Source of the DNA: Ditylenchus dipsaci | Taxonomy: Eukaryota > Nematoda > Chromadorea > Rhabditida > Anguinidae | DNA: 64,000 nt | Direction of reading: 5' to 3' | Assembly: GCA_004194705.1 (NCBI GenBank) | Contig: SADC01000854.1 | Span: 62,001 to 126,000 of the forward strand | In this document: positions 49,047 through 61,140 of the stretch, piece by piece | Layout: every line of letters begins with the position of its first letter | Position numbering within the stretch: the first letter of the stretch is position 1 | Made by a program: the position numbers and the translations under genes | The notes under the pieces: model-generated | Told to the model about the DNA's origin: nothing | The model's database searches: none | The model's input: only the letters and a program-made list of their open reading frames with translations

Positions 49047-49910
49047 GTTTTAGAAGGAAAAATCTAGTTCAATTTAACAACCTCAATCCAGACTGAATGC
49101 ATGAAAATATTATAAATTATAACATAACATATGAAGTATTTAACATATCATAAATGTTAAAAATAGCGGATTTAGGGTGGATGCACGGTTACTGCTCATT
49201 TGGGCACCCTTCTTTGGGCAGACTAAATTTAGGCAAGTCTCATTTGGGCACTAATTTCAAACGTACTTCATTTGAAAATTAAAAGCTGCGGTTTCTCAGA
49301 TATTTTTCGAAAAATATTTTTAAAGGAACAGTAGCATTAAAGTGGATAAGAAACCACCAGGTATCACTATGAAAAAGTACTACCTCTAGAATGAAATATT
49401 TAGATTCAAGCAGAAGTAATGAAAACCATGGTACCCTGTCCAAAATCGTGCCATTTTAATGGCGTTAGCATGAAAAACATCGATTTTACGAACGAAATTT
49501 GTCCACCTATAAGAATTGATAGAATATACACGGTAAGCACTTTGTTGGTACCCGTACAAACTAGGTAACGGCTTGTTCTCTTTGTTCGAGTAAGAGTTCG
49601 AGTTCGGGTTTTTGAGTAAACGAACACCTCTTACCCGAGCTCGAACTCGAACAACGTGAAAAAGCCATAAGACACCTCGATACCATTACAAAATTAAAAT
49701 CTTAAGTACAACTACTAGGACACCTTAACAAGAGTTTTCTTGGGTACTTCAACTACAAGGGGTAAAATATAAATGTAAGCAGAAATTATTTCTGTGTTTG
49801 AAAGGCTATCTGTTGAGAATAAACAGTGTTTATAATAAACGCTGAAAAAAGCGTCAAAAACATAGATAACAGGCAGAAAGCGGCAAACCAAGTGAATTAG
49901 CGGCGAAGAA
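49047..49910. other. No recognised gene
   Basis: Scattered repeats only: CATTTGGGCA units at 49196-49265 and a GAGTTCGAGTT/CGAACTCGAAC palindrome at 49585-49650. Confidence 0.35.
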
Positions 49911-50296
49911 ATTCAAAAAAGTTGCGGCAGAAAAAAAGCGAATTTACGGCAGAAAAAAGTAAATTGGCGAAAAAAAATTTTGCGGCAGAAAAAAGTAAAT
50001 TAGCGACAATAAAAAGAATTTTTGCGGCAAGAAAAGTAAATTTGCAGCAAAATGAAGGAAAAGTTGCGGCAAAAAAAGTATTTTTACGGCAAAAAAAAGT
50101 AAATTGGCGGAACTTACATTTGCTGCAGAAAAAAGTAAATCAGCGGCAAGAAAAAGTAAATTAGCGGCCAAAAAAGTATTTCTGTGGCAAAAAAAGTCTT
50201 TTTAGGCAAAAAAAGTATTTCTACGGCAAATTTTTTGGGTAAAACGGAATTTTGCAGCTAATTCTCGTAATTTTGCAGCTAATTCTCGTAATTTTG
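49911..50296. repeat. GCGGCAAAAAAAGTAAATT tandem array
   Basis: About fifteen imperfect 18-26-bp units containing GCGGCAgAAAAAAGTAAAT end in two GCAGCTAATTCTCGTAATTTT units. The array is interrupted at 50297 by a MULE-like element and resumes after 51824. Related units lie at 52490-52640, and in inverse at 45900-46005. Confidence 0.75.
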
Positions 50297-51816
50297 GGCT
50301 GTACCCGAAATTTAAGCAGCGATTTGCTAAGTGGTCGATTTGCTAAGCGGTCGTTTTGCTAAGAAAAAAAATTTAAGCGCGAATTTGCTAAGAATTCAAA
50401 ATTTAAGCGCCAATTTGCTAAATGGTCGTTTTGCTAAGAATTTTTTTGCTAAGTAGTTGTTTGATAAAGATCTTGTTTGTTAAGCTACCTACTTCTTCAG
50501 TTCGGTTCAAGTTCGGGGTACAGACCTTAAAACCCAAACGATTCAATCCAAAATAATGTTCTAAAAATGGTTTAATTTAATCGGGTCTCCTACTCTGGAC
50601 TGATTGCACCCAGATGGATGCGAACCAGCATCCTCGGCAGTGGCTATCCAAGTGGTCGTCCACTTGGATCAAAAAATTTTTTTTACGTTTTCGGTTTCCA
50701 AAACAATTTTCTGCACTAATTCGAGCATGCTGAAGATGGTTTGACAGTGGTAAAATCACGTTTTATCGAGAAATTTAGAGTTATTGCTAACGATTGATTT
50801 ATCAAAATCAAGAATTCACGATAACTCAAAAATTTCTTGATAAAACGTGATTTTACCACTGTCAAACCATTTCAGGGTGCTCGAATTAGTGCAGAAAAAA
50901 TGATTTGGAAACCGAAAACGTAAAAAAAAAATTTTGATCCAAGTGGACGACCACTTGGATAGCCACCGCCGAGGATGCTGGTTCGAATCCACCTGGGTGC
51001 ACACTTACTTTTTACCGTAATTTCAGATATAAAAAGACTAACGTTTGACCTTTCAGGTCATTTGGGTGAATATACCCCTATTCTTGAGTTGCCTGGATAA
51101 CAACCTGTCCAGGTGGTACTCAACCCTAGATTTGGGATCGGGTAGGTGAAATCGCACTTTTGGTCTCATCAAGTCCAATTATTCACAAATTTTTTTGGTT
51201 GGAAAAATAGATTTTTTTTATTCAAATGAACTTTTCGATTTTTAAGACATCCACCTGGTCAGGTGATACCTACACCAGGTATTGAAGTTGAAGTGTGTAA
51301 AATCGCAACTTTGGGCTTGACAAACCCAATTCCCCACACAATTTTAAGTTAGAAAAAATGGCTTATTTTTATTTTTAAGAAATTTTAATTTTTTAGGTTT
51401 GGGTTTGGTTTGGGTATTTAGGGGTGGTACTTTGGATGGTTTAGGATGGCTTGTGGTAGTTTGGACACCATCTGAAGATATCAATATACCTAGATCCCAC
51501 GTTGAAATCAGTAAGAAACAAAAAAAAATCGGCGTAAAAATGTCCGTCGGAAAAACCTCTAATCTACCAGAATATTGAGAAAAAGGAAAAGTACAAAAAG
51601 GCAGAAAAGTTCTTAACAAATCGGGATTTAGAAAAAAATGCCTTAGCAAAAAATTCTTAGCAAATGGGCGCCTTAACAAAAAAATTCTTAGCAAATGGGC
51701 GCTTTAACAAAAAAATTCTTAGCAATTTGTCGCTTAGCAAAAAAAATTCTTGGCAAAACGACCGCTTAGCAAATCGACCACTTAGCAAAATGCCGCTTAA
51801 ATTTCGGGGTACAGCC
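50297..51816. mobile_element. MULE-like element with TTTGCTAAGCGGTCG arms
   Basis: The ends GGCTGTACCCGAAATTTAAG and, inward from the right, GGCTGTACCCCGAAATTTAA are flanked by a perfect 8-bp duplication, TAATTTTG (50289-50296, 51817-51824). The arms hold AAGCGGTCGATTTGCTAAG-type units and the inverse. The centre contains the GTGGTCGTCCACTTGGATC palindrome shared with 28631-29697, tRNA-like B boxes, and CACCTGGTCAGGTG blocks. It sits inside a tandem array, so it is younger than it. Confidence 0.85.
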
Positions 51817-51824
51817 TAATTTTG

Positions 51825-52694
51825 CAGCTAATTTTTTTTGCAGCTAATTCTCGTAATTTTGCAGCTAATTCTCGTAATTTTGCAGCAAATCCTTGTAATC
51901 TTGCAGCAAATATGAGTGAATTTTGCGGGAATTCGAATTTCCTAGTCAAAAGATGACTTGGATCGCTCAGAATCCCAGCCCGGAGTGGTCAGAAGCCCCT
52001 GAAAGTTGGTTTTTTGGGGTTTACTAAAGGGGGGTAAACTTTTTGCGAAAATTCGATTGGGCGGATCAGAATTCCGGTCCGATCGGCTTAATCGCTCAGA
52101 ATTTCAGGTTTATGACGGTTTGGAGTGGTTCAAGTCGGAATTCTGAGCGATTAAGCCGATCGGACCGGAATTCTGATCCGCCCAATCGAATTTTCGCAAA
52201 AAATTTACCCCCCTTTAGTAAACCCCAAAAACCAACTTTCATGGCTTCTGACCACTCCAAATTAATTAAAATTTAATAAAATTTATTTTTATTTTATTTT
52301 TTGAAACCTCTAAAAGTCTACCTTTCTAAAATCCTTCAATGAAGTTTTATAGCTTGTTGGAAAGCTGAGATCCTGGGCTACACGACAATACTAAAACTTT
52401 TAAAAATTAGCACAAAAATTAAGAAAAAATGCCAAAATAAAAACAAAGTTAAAATTAGTCGGAAAAAAAAGAAATTAGTCGGAAAAAAAAGTGTTTTAGT
52501 CGGAGAAAAAAGTATTGTCCGCTGCAAAATTCCGTTTTACCCAAATTTTTTATGGCAGAAAAAAGTCTTTTTGTGGCAAAAAAAAGTAAATCTGCGGCAA
52601 AAAAAGTATTTTTACGGCAAGAAAAAGGTTTGCCCTTTTTACGGTACGCACCACATTAATAAAAAACCTCCAATTCTTTGATTCTGCTTTCATT
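51825..52694. repeat. Continuation of array plus core-module palindrome
   Basis: GCAGCTAATTCTCGTAATTT units (51825-51910) are followed by the palindromic core at 51955-52256 (GGCCGATCGG-type centre, GATCAGAATTCCGGTCCGAT and the inverse, AAAGTTGGTTTTTTGGGGTT). Then comes the AAACCTCTAAAAGTC block shared with 20640, and GGCAAAAAAAGTATTTTTAC units to 52640. Confidence 0.55.
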
Positions 52695-53360
52695 TAGAGC
52701 TGGAATCTAGCGTTCGGGCGGGATTTCGGCAGCGGGATTTTCAGCCAAAAAATTTCGGGATCGGGATTATCGCTAAAAAATTTCGGGATCCCGTTCAAAT
52801 TTCGGGATTTTACCACTCTTTGTTTTTTACAAGAAATTACCCTCAAACAATGCTCTATGATTACGAATACACCTGCAGTAAACACTTTACATGGCTACGC
52901 TTAACATAATCGACATAATTCAATAACAATAATTTGTCAAAGGCAAAGATTCGCTTGAAAAAATTAACATTTCGGCTTTCTCTGGTTTCAAGCTGCTTCT
53001 TCTGTAGTCATAGACATCGCCGGCAACCGAAAACACTTGCTCATTTGGCTGACTTGTTGCTGGAGCCTAGAGGAATACACGTGCAAGCTTGGCTAAGTTT
53101 GGATAGAGTATTTGATTATCCGATACTCCAGATAACGCTCATAGCTATAACAATGAAGTAAAATTTATATCTGAGAGAGAGAGAGAGAGAGCAAAAGAAT
53201 CAATTTTGCAATAAAATGCATCAAATGTATGTTTTTTTATTTGATAAATTTCCGTCGGGATTCGACAAATTTCGGGATCGGGATTTTGGAAATGATCGGG
53301 ACGGGATTTTGCCCGAAAATCGATCGGGCGGATCGGGATCCCGTCCCGTTTCCAGCTCTA
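52695..53360. mobile_element. hAT-like element with CGGGATCGGGATTTT arms
   Basis: The ends TAGAGCTGGAA and TTCCAGCTCTA are inverse and flanked by a perfect 8-bp duplication, CTTTCATT (52687-52694, 53361-53368). The subterminal sequence is CGGGATTTCGGC / CGGGATCGGGATTT in both arms. The interior (about 52815-53225) has an open stretch with FVIIEHCLR / HRRQPKTLAHLADLLLEP that might be remnant coding, plus a GA dinucleotide run at 53174-53191. Confidence 0.85.
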
Positions 53361-53580
53361 CTTTCATTCATCTCTTTTACAGGAAAACTTTTAGGCCAAT
53401 GCATAATCTGGGTTTTCCAATCAAGTTCTTCGGTGGTTCTACAAGAAGGAACTGAGCAGAAATCTTATGGCCAATAAATGTGCTTTCCTCAATCCAGGTT
53501 TCGAATCTCTTTGCTCGTTTTCCAATACATCTGGTATCTTTTTTTAATTAAAAAAACCATATGTATTTTATCTTTCGCAG

Positions 53581-55809
53581 AGTTTTCATCCGCTCCTGAT
53601 CAAGAAGCAAATAATGAACAAGAAATAGAAGCAGATGTAGTAACGCCGTGGAATGTAAGAAGCAAAAATGCCGGTGGAGTTGACTACAATAAATTTATGG
53701 GTATTGTTTCGATCTCTTTTGTACTAATTTGTCACCGATGCGTTGATCGTAAACTTTCAGTGAATTTCGAGTTGAAAGCCGTGAACCGTGAATTTGTTGC
53801 AAAAATCGAAAGAATAACAGGCAGAAAGGCACATCCTATGTTACGCAGAGGTCTTTTCTATGCACACAGGTTTTGCTTCAGACATAGTTGACATTTTAAA
53901 GGGGCATACCCGTTGCCGATGGGATATTTGGAAAGGCGGGTACCAGGTCAATTCTTAAAAGAATTATTTTAAAATTAGTTTTTCTAAGTGCTAACGAGGT
54001 AATAAGTGCTCAAAAACACCTTTTTGTTTAATAGCATCAGTAGCTTAATAGGAAAGCGGCGGCGTACTGTGTGAATCAGTCGTGTGTTCGGTTCCGGTTG
54101 AGTGCATAATTTTTCTTCGACTTTTACCAAAATGCGTCATTTTAATTCTCGTTTAAAATTTCACTGATACCCTCCTTTCAAAATATTTCCATCGGCAACG
54201 GGCAGCAAATACCCAAGCGCACACCTCCTCCCCCTGCAAAGAGTATTTTCTCTGAGCGGACTTTTTTCATCTTAGCCTAACCTAAGTTAGCTCGCTACAC
54301 ATTGCAAAAAACTTTAAAAAATCAAGGGAACCCAAAACAGAACACTTAGAGAAAAATACTCTTTGGAGGGGGAGGTGCACTTGGGCTTTTACGGCAACGG
54401 GCATGCCCCTTTAATCTTATATTTTTTAGGGTTTGGACAAAATTTTGGATCGGTTCGAGAAAAAGAAGCCGTTTTTTTTATATACCGGCAGAGGTCCAAG
54501 CAGGTATTGTAATTTATATACGTTATTTTTTCGAAACGTTCAATTAACTTCGTGTTAATGTTTCTTCATTTCAGCGGGAGCCTCCACCTTGGTCATTTAG
54601 TCCCATTCATGTTTGTTAAGTACCTCCAGGAAAGCTTCAATGTGCCACTTATTGTTCAGGTACGAGTTTATCATGGATTATATTGAAATGAAAAATTAAT
54701 CTCAGATGACAGATGATGAGAAATTCATGTGGAATGCCGATTTGCGACTAGAAGAGGCAAGGAAAATGGCTAAAGACAACGTGAAAGACATAATCTCAGT
54801 TGGCTTTGATCCAAAGAATACGTTTATTTTCACAAGTTAGTACCTTTTCATTGTTAAACACCAGAAATCCCAACGTTGTTATTTTTTTTAGATTCCGAAT
54901 ACATGTGGTGGGTCCTTTTTCCATCCAATTTTTGGGCGTAGGAGAAATTTGACGATGTTTTATTCAGTCCTGCCTTTTATGCAAATGTGCTTAAGATCTG
55001 GAAGTCCATATCGCTCGCACGTAATCAGGCAATTTTCGGATTCTCAAGGAATGACTCGGTTGGCAAATGTGCATTTCCGGCACTTGAGGTGGCTCCATGT
55101 TTCAGCTCCAGTTTTCCAGAAATATTGAATTTCGTGCTAATATACCGTGCCTTATTCCATGTGCCATTGACCAGGTTTCTTATTTTTGTAGAAATATTCG
55201 GTACTTCTGGTTTTGATTATCCTTTGCGTTAGGATCCCTACTTTCGACTGGCTGGTGATATTGCTCCACATCTGGGATACGAAGAACCGGCCACGATGTA
55301 TTCCAAATTCCTCCAGCTCTCCAAGGCTTTCAAACCAAAATGTCTGCAAGCGAGCCTAATTCGTGCATTTTCATTGATGATAGCCCTAATCAAATCAAAA
55401 CCAAGGTGAGTCATAGAGAGCAGCATAAAAGTTTTTCTTCTGTTGTGTTTTTCAACTTCGATTGCATTGCAGATAAACAAATACGCATTCAGTGGTGGTG
55501 GTGCTACGATGGAACTTCACAAACAATTAGGAGGCGATTGCGATGTGGATCCCGTACAATTTTCTACGCTTCTTCCTGGATGATGATGAGCAATTAGAAG
55601 ATATAAAAAAAGTTCTCTTGGTCTTTTTCGATAGTCCTTAGCAACACATTTTTTAGCAATACAGCAGCGGAAAGCTCTTGACTAGTGAGCTGAAGAAAAT
55701 TACAATCGATCTTCTATCGAACATTGTTGCTGAACTCCAGACAAGACGCAAAGAAGTATCCGATGAAACAGTAACTCAGTTCACAAAAGTTCATGAATTA
55801 TGTTTTTAG
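53581..55809 (+). CDS. WARS1: Cytosolic tryptophanyl-tRNA synthetase
   Basis: This class Ic aminoacyl-tRNA synthetase charges tRNA-Trp with tryptophan in the cytosol. Exons: 53581-53700, 53761-53869, 54430-54503, 54575-54659, 54706-54835, 54892-54907, 54968-55174, 55233-55405, 55473-55611, 55657-55809 (TAG). Recognisable are [55 protein letters not shown] (the HIGH motif), [34 protein letters not shown] (the KMSKS loop), [20 protein letters not shown] and [11 protein letters not shown], in the order and spacing of WARS1. Frame breaks of one base lie near 54432, 55125 and 55312, with a one- or two-base problem at the C run near 55552. The exon(s) before 53581 carrying the ATG were not identified. 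The 560-bp third intron is almost wholly a TTAA element. Confidence 0.95.
53900..54410. mobile_element. piggyBac-like MITE in WARS1 intron
   Basis: AGGGGCATACCCGTTGCCG and CGGCAACGGGCATGCCCCT are inverse ends flanked by TTAA (53896-53899, 54411-54414). The arms contain AAAGGCGGGTACCAG- and GGAGGGGGAGGTGCAC-type sequence. A tRNA-like segment sits inside (54035-54108: TAGCTTAATAGGAAAGC, then GTGTTCGGTTCC). Confidence 0.85.
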
Positions 55810-56233
55810 TTAAAAATATGTATTGTGAGTGTTATAATAAATTGTTTTATGATTGCTTAATAGAGGTTTACCGTCTTGTGTGCTGTATCCTTCTTGTACA
55901 GGGTGTGTTAAGGAATTCGAACACTTTTTAGAACCACGACTTTTTTGTCTATGCCGAATTCCGAAATTATGTAAACTCAGAGCGACTCAGTTTTTCATAG
56001 AAGTTAGTTTAGTATACTAAAAGAATAAGGAAAACACGATTTAGCATAGCAGCCCTTTCGGTTTGGAGGCAAGGAAAAAATTCCGCGGGAGAAAGTTCCG
56101 CGGAATTCCGAATTTTTTGACGTTCCTGTTGAGAAAAACCAAATCCTGACACCGGATTCATGTTTAGCATGGTCGACTGCATACCGACGCAATATTAAAT
56201 CTGATAATCGTAATCAAGTTCTAAATATTGAAA

Positions 56234-58141
56234 GGCTCAAATTGTTTTTACCCCGCCAAATTACTGATTTACCCCGCCAAATTATTTTTTTACCCCGCCA
56301 AATTTGAATTTTGAGCAAAATACTTGTTTACCCCGCCAAATTACTGATTTACCCCGCCAATTTGAATTTGAGCAAAATACTCGTTTACCCCGCCAAATTA
56401 CTGATTTACCCCGCCAAATTATTCATTTTACCCCGTCAATTTTTGCTTTACTTGTGGATGTTTGTATTCTGCCTATGTTGATTTTCATCTTTAAGTACTA
56501 GCTTCAGATGAAAAGAGGACATGCTGGTTCTTGGAATAAGGAAAAGGTTTGCCAAAACAAAGAGGAAATAAATAGAAAGTAAGCCAATAATATTTGTCTC
56601 ATTAGGTGAGACCACCATTTTTCCGATCGCTTCATATCAGTACCAGTAAAGTCTCAAGTTGTTATAATCGACCCTTCTTCAACACGTAAAAACGGAAAGA
56701 GATAAAACCATGACAAGAATACTTTATTACCAAAAAACTCAACAAAGCAAACAGTTGACATCAAATTCAAGCAAAATGATATGTACTGTATAAATAATAA
56801 CTAAATTCGCTCCAAAACTTGACCAACTTTTTTTTTTCTCCCTCTCTTCATTCGTGGCTCTAGTGGTCACGGTAAGGATCAATCAGCTTTTCAGTTTCCA
56901 TAAGCAGCAAGGAGTGAAGCCATAGCAAGTTCTGCCACATCATTTTTGATCTCTTTACAGGCTTCTTGGTATATTCTAGCCTTCGGCAAATCCTTGTTCA
57001 GATCCATTGTCACGTGAGCGTAGCACATACCTCGCTTTGTACTTGGAAACACTTGATGGCAAGCTAAAAAATACCTTTAAATTTATCTTCTGACTATTGA
57101 CCTGTTTACCAGCAGTGATTTGTGTTGCCCATCAGCGACAAGTAGCTCTGGTTTGTAGTTGCCTGCTTGAGAAATAGCCTCCAGAAAGCCTTGTAACTCC
57201 AAGTGTCCTCATGCGAAGAAATTGCAGCATAAGTTGGAAAGAAAGTTTTGTCTGCATCAGAGAAGCCAGCAACCTAGGAAGTTATGAAAAATTCTATTGA
57301 TAGCCAACGTTAAAATACTCACTAGCAGAGGATAGTTGAAAGTCATAAGCTTGTTCGTTCCGTCACCTTGAACACCCTGCGAGTTTGCTTGGCGATTTGG
57401 AGTTCTTCGAGTTGATCACCAGATAGAACTGCTCAGTAAGCCTATCCACACCGTTCTCACGCACATTGATAGACCGGTAATTGAAGGCGACAGCAAAAGA
57501 CTTGTTCTCATCCACTAAACCGAATTAGTAGCCCGAACAATATTACAGAAGGGAAAGCTACCGGGTATTACTGTTTTGTTCGAAGTACTATTTCACGTCT
57601 TCAAGCGTCAGAGTGCTTGTAAATCCTTGCTTTCGGCATAAAGTAGACTTCTGGTTTTGCACTTGCTTCAACGATGGATTACCAAACCTTCAAGTTCGGC
57701 ATCATCCTAAACTTTTTTGTTCGTTATGTTGTCTTTCTGAGATGAATCATAGCACCAGATTGAGTTTTGGGCCAACCATAAATCAATTTTTTTTTCGTTT
57801 CGGCAAACTTTTCCTTATTCCAAGAAGCAGCAGGTCCTCTTTTCATCTGAAGCTAGTAATTAAAGATGAAAATCAACATAGGCAGAATACAAACATCCGC
57901 AAGTAAAGTAAAAATTTGACGGGGTAAAATGAATAATTTAGCGGGTAAATGAATAATTTGGCGGGGTAAATCAGTAATTTGGCGGGGTAAACGAGTATTT
58001 TGCTCAAAATTCAAATTTGGCGGGGTAAATGAATAATTTGGCGGGGTAAACAAGTATTTTGCTCAAAATTCAAATTTGGCGGGGTAAAAAAATAATTTGG
58101 CGGGGTAAATCAGTAATTGGCGGGGTAAATTAGTTACAGCC
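56234..58141 (-). mobile_element. MULE transposon with tandem-repeat arms
   Basis: The ends GGCTCAAATTGTTTTTACCC and, inward from the right, GGCTGTAACTAATTTACCC are flanked by a perfect 10-bp duplication, AATATTGAAA (56224-56233, 58142-58151). The arms (about 56240-56515 and 57862-58135) are tandem CCCCGCCAAATTACTGATTT-type units, then TTGATTTTCATCTTTAA and its inverse. Between them lies a degraded MULE transposase on the minus strand. It is the probable autonomous relative of the element at 6744-7554. Confidence 0.9.
56891..57640 (-). pseudogene. Mutator-like (MULE) transposase remnant
   Basis: Minus-strand segments read, in order, VDENKSFAVAFNYRSINVRE (about 57515), DGTNKLMTFNYPLL then VAGFSDADKTFFPTYAAISS, HEDTWSYKAFLEAI, PELLVADGQHKSLL and CYAHVTMDLNK, ending LAAYGN and TGA (56891). 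The DGT...YPLL.G..D....F.P.A..S.E....Y.......I....DG..... series followed by C..H is the DDE/D core of MULE transposases, with DGT, the second Asp region and a C-x2-H-like end. Small introns or frame changes break it (57357-57300, 57240-57190), and the N-terminal DNA-binding part was not found. Probably inactive. Confidence 0.75.
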
Positions 58142-58879
58142 AATATTGAAATTTTTACAAGGTTTTTTGTCTCGAGAGAATTTGAGAATTGAACTTAAGC
58201 TCACATTTGAAAAAGGATAATCTGTAACCGACCATGCTGAACACGAATCGGTTACTCGACATTTGCGCACCACGACATTTTCGCACCGACACTTGCGCAC
58301 ACGACATTTGCGCACCGACACTTGCGCACACGATATTCGCGCACCGACACACTGCGCACGGACATTTGCGCACAACATTTGCGCACCAAAAATGTACTTC
58401 ATAGTAAAAAGTAGATGACTCTTCTGGGGCATCCTCTAGAGTTCTCAACTAGCCCTAATAGTCCTGATCCACCCTTAGTGGTCCGATTCATCTTCAATCG
58501 CCTAAACCATCCTCAGGAGTCCAGAAACATCTTCAATCGCCCTAAACCATCCTCAGGAGTCCAGAAACATCTTCAATCCTTTAAGCCTAAGAAAAATAGC
58601 CATATACGTATTTACTGCATTAACTCCCCACCCTCTAATAACTCACCACCCTCTAATAAGTCCCCAACCCTACGGACCTTATCTCAGCCTAGAGCGAACA
58701 CTTCGCAAATATGTTTTTGCGTTTTCTTAGTTGCCGCGAGTTTACATGATTACACGGCTAAATATGAGTATAGGCACCCCACTCGATATGAGTATAGGCA
58801 CCCACTCGATATGAGTAAAACCACCCCACTGAAGTCTAATATAACCTCCTCATGTGACCTCACGATTGAAAGCTGAAGA

Positions 58880-59480
58880 TGTTAGCTACACGATGGTGTA
58901 AAATTTCTTAGTTTAGTACACAAAAATGTTTCTATATTGATTAAAATAACCTTGAATCATTTCTAATCAGTTCTAGAAAATGTTCGAAGTCAGTGTTGTG
59001 CCTGAGAATTGAGTGAGAATTGAACAGTATACCATAACTTTTTTTAAATGAGGAAATGTTAGTTTTTGATATTTATGATCTTTATCCCATTTTTAATTTT
59101 GAGTCTGTAATCTGCAATTAGATTTTAAGTTTATTTGCAAAAATTTGAGATTTTCACCACTCTCACTAAGAAGTTACCTCAGTGAGCTCACTGAGAACTT
59201 TCAGTGAGAGTGGTAAAAATCTCAAATTTTTGCAAATAAAACTTTAAATCTGATTGCAGATTACAGACTCAAAATTAAAAATGGGATAAAGATCATAAAT
59301 ATCAAAACTAACATTTCCATTTAAAAAAAGTTATGGTATACTGTTCAAATTCTCACTCAATTCTCAGGCACAACACTGTTCGAAGTGATTCGAGGTTATT
59401 TTAATCAATATAGAAACATTTTTGTGTACTAAACTAAGAAATTTTTACACCATCGTGTAGCTAACATCCTCAGCTTTCAA
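58880..59480. repeat. 600-bp near-perfect palindrome
   Basis: CTACACGATGGTGTAAAATT on the left pairs with AATTTTTACACCATCGTGTAG on the right. The pairing continues through CAGTGTTGTGCCTGAGAATT to a centre at about 59185 around TCAGTGAGCTCACTGA. The flanks contain ATATGAGTATAGGCACCC units on the left and the inverse on the right, so an outer arm continues to about 58755 and 59585. Confidence 0.85.
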
Positions 59481-59839
59481 TCGTGAGGTCACATGAGGGG
59501 GTTACATTAGACTTTAGTGGGGTGGTTTTACTCATATTGAGTGGGTGGTTATACTCATATCGAGTGGGGTGCCTATACTCATATTGCTCCGATTACTCTT
59601 TTTCAGATTTTGGTTGAGCACCCAAAAATCTCAAAATCGACCTCAAAATTTTTTTCGATTTTTTAGAGGTTGAAAAATAACTCCCCATGGGGACTTATAC
59701 AGTAAATACGGTAGATGGTTGAAGTACAATTAAAAATATTTTGGTTCTGGAGGGTACCATCCCTTCAGTTGAACACTTGTTATAGTACTTGGATTTCGGC
59801 CACGGACGGTTGAACCCAACGACCAATTGAATCCGAGGG

Positions 59840-60060
59840 ACGATTAAATCCAACTGCCTAAAATGGGACTATTGAATCCAACTGTTTAAAAGGGGACAAT
59901 TGGATCCAACTGCCTAAAATGGGACAACTGAATCCAAGTCCCTAAAATAGGACAATTGAATCCAAGTCCCCAATAAATCTTTGCAAGTAAATCCCCTGCA
60001 TTTGGGCATCCCGCATTTGGGCGCCCGCAGTTTGGCACCCCGCATTTAGGTCCTAATTTA
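59840..60060. repeat. GGACAATTGAATCCAA tandem units
   Basis: About six units of 26-30 bp with CCTAAAATGGGAC and ATTGAATCCAA. Inverse units lie at 61365-61470, so the two arrays are arms of an inner palindrome. GCATTTGGGC units follow at 59997-60055. A B-box-like GGTTCGAATCC is at 60180. Confidence 0.7.
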
Positions 60061-60794
60061 AAAAATGTTATATATCCTTGGCTAACCCTCGTAAATTCAT
60101 TTTATCCTCGGTAAATTCATCATACGGTAATATTTTCTGCAATAAATACATCCTCAGGTATTTTCATCTTCGGGGTACAGGTTCGAATCCTGCTGGTTTC
60201 AGACTTTTTTTCTTGACTACTTATAAAAGTAAAATGTTTTTAAAAGATTAATAAACTTTAGGCTGAGTACGAAAACACTTGCATTCATCTTTAAAGGGTA
60301 GCGAAACAGCTCGTATTCACCCTGAAAGGGTATACTTCCATTAGAATCTGAAAATAATAAAACCATAGTCTCCTACCTAAAAACATGCTCTAAAGATGGT
60401 TTGATAATTACAAAAAAGTGAATTTATTAACAAAAACGCCAGACCTAGTAAGGTGGTCTTCGAATTTCCTGGAAGTTGCTATAAACCATTGAACTCGATT
60501 GAATTCACTTTGATATGTGCATCCCTTGGTGTCTAACCTTTCCACAGTTAGTGCAGCTGTTGTTTGGCTCTTTCATAAGGTACCAACTCAATTTCTAACA
60601 GTTACAAAACTGCCAGAATGCCCCTGGTTTGGACCAAGGTTGAGATCAAGGCCAATTTTTACGGAAAAAAATTATTTCGAAAATTTTGAAATCAAATTGA
60701 GGAAATACGTAGCTATTAGGTAGCTATCCAAAAACTAGGTGAGACTGAGTGCTCTCTCATATAGTCCGATCTCAGTGCGATCGCTTGACTTATG

Positions 60795-60982
60795 GTACCT
60801 GTACACCTTAATTAAACCTTTTGAATGCCTTGGGTACTAGAGTTCTTAGTGCGGAAGGCCCAGTTATCAAAAACTTTGCTCAATCCCTTACTAAGGGATT
60901 GAGCAAGTTTTGATAACTGGGCTTCCGCACTAAGAAACTCTAGTATCCAAGGCATTCAAAGGTTTAATTAAGGTGTCCAGGT
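60795..60982. repeat. Long perfect hairpin
   Basis: ACACCTTAATTAAACCTTTT pairs with AAAGGTTTAATTAAGGTGT through about 85 bp, including GTGCGGAAG and TGATAACTGGGC. The turn lies at about 60890-60900 (CTTACTAAG). Only a few single-base differences separate the arms. Confidence 0.85.
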
Positions 60983-60999
60983 CAGTGTTGTGATTCCTC

Positions 61000-61140
61000 A
61001 TCCTCATTCCTCATCCTCATTCTTTCTCCTCAGAGGAAGAGGAATGAGGAAGAGGAAACTTTTTTAGAGCGATGAGGAAGAGGAAGAGGAGAGGATTTTT
61101 TTTTTGACAATGAGGAAGACAAAATTTTCCTCAAAACGAG
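61000..61140. repeat. GAGGAA/TTCCTC low-complexity palindrome
   Basis: CATCCTCATTCCTCATCC on the left faces AGGAATGAGGAAGAGGA on the right. Purine/pyrimidine asymmetry switches once at about 61035. No other signal. Confidence 0.6.

Noticed and set aside
53216..53477. Open frames just upstream of WARS1 as its first exon
   Set aside because: They mostly translate the right arm of the hAT-like element (52695-53360); no link to the exon at 53581 is convincing.
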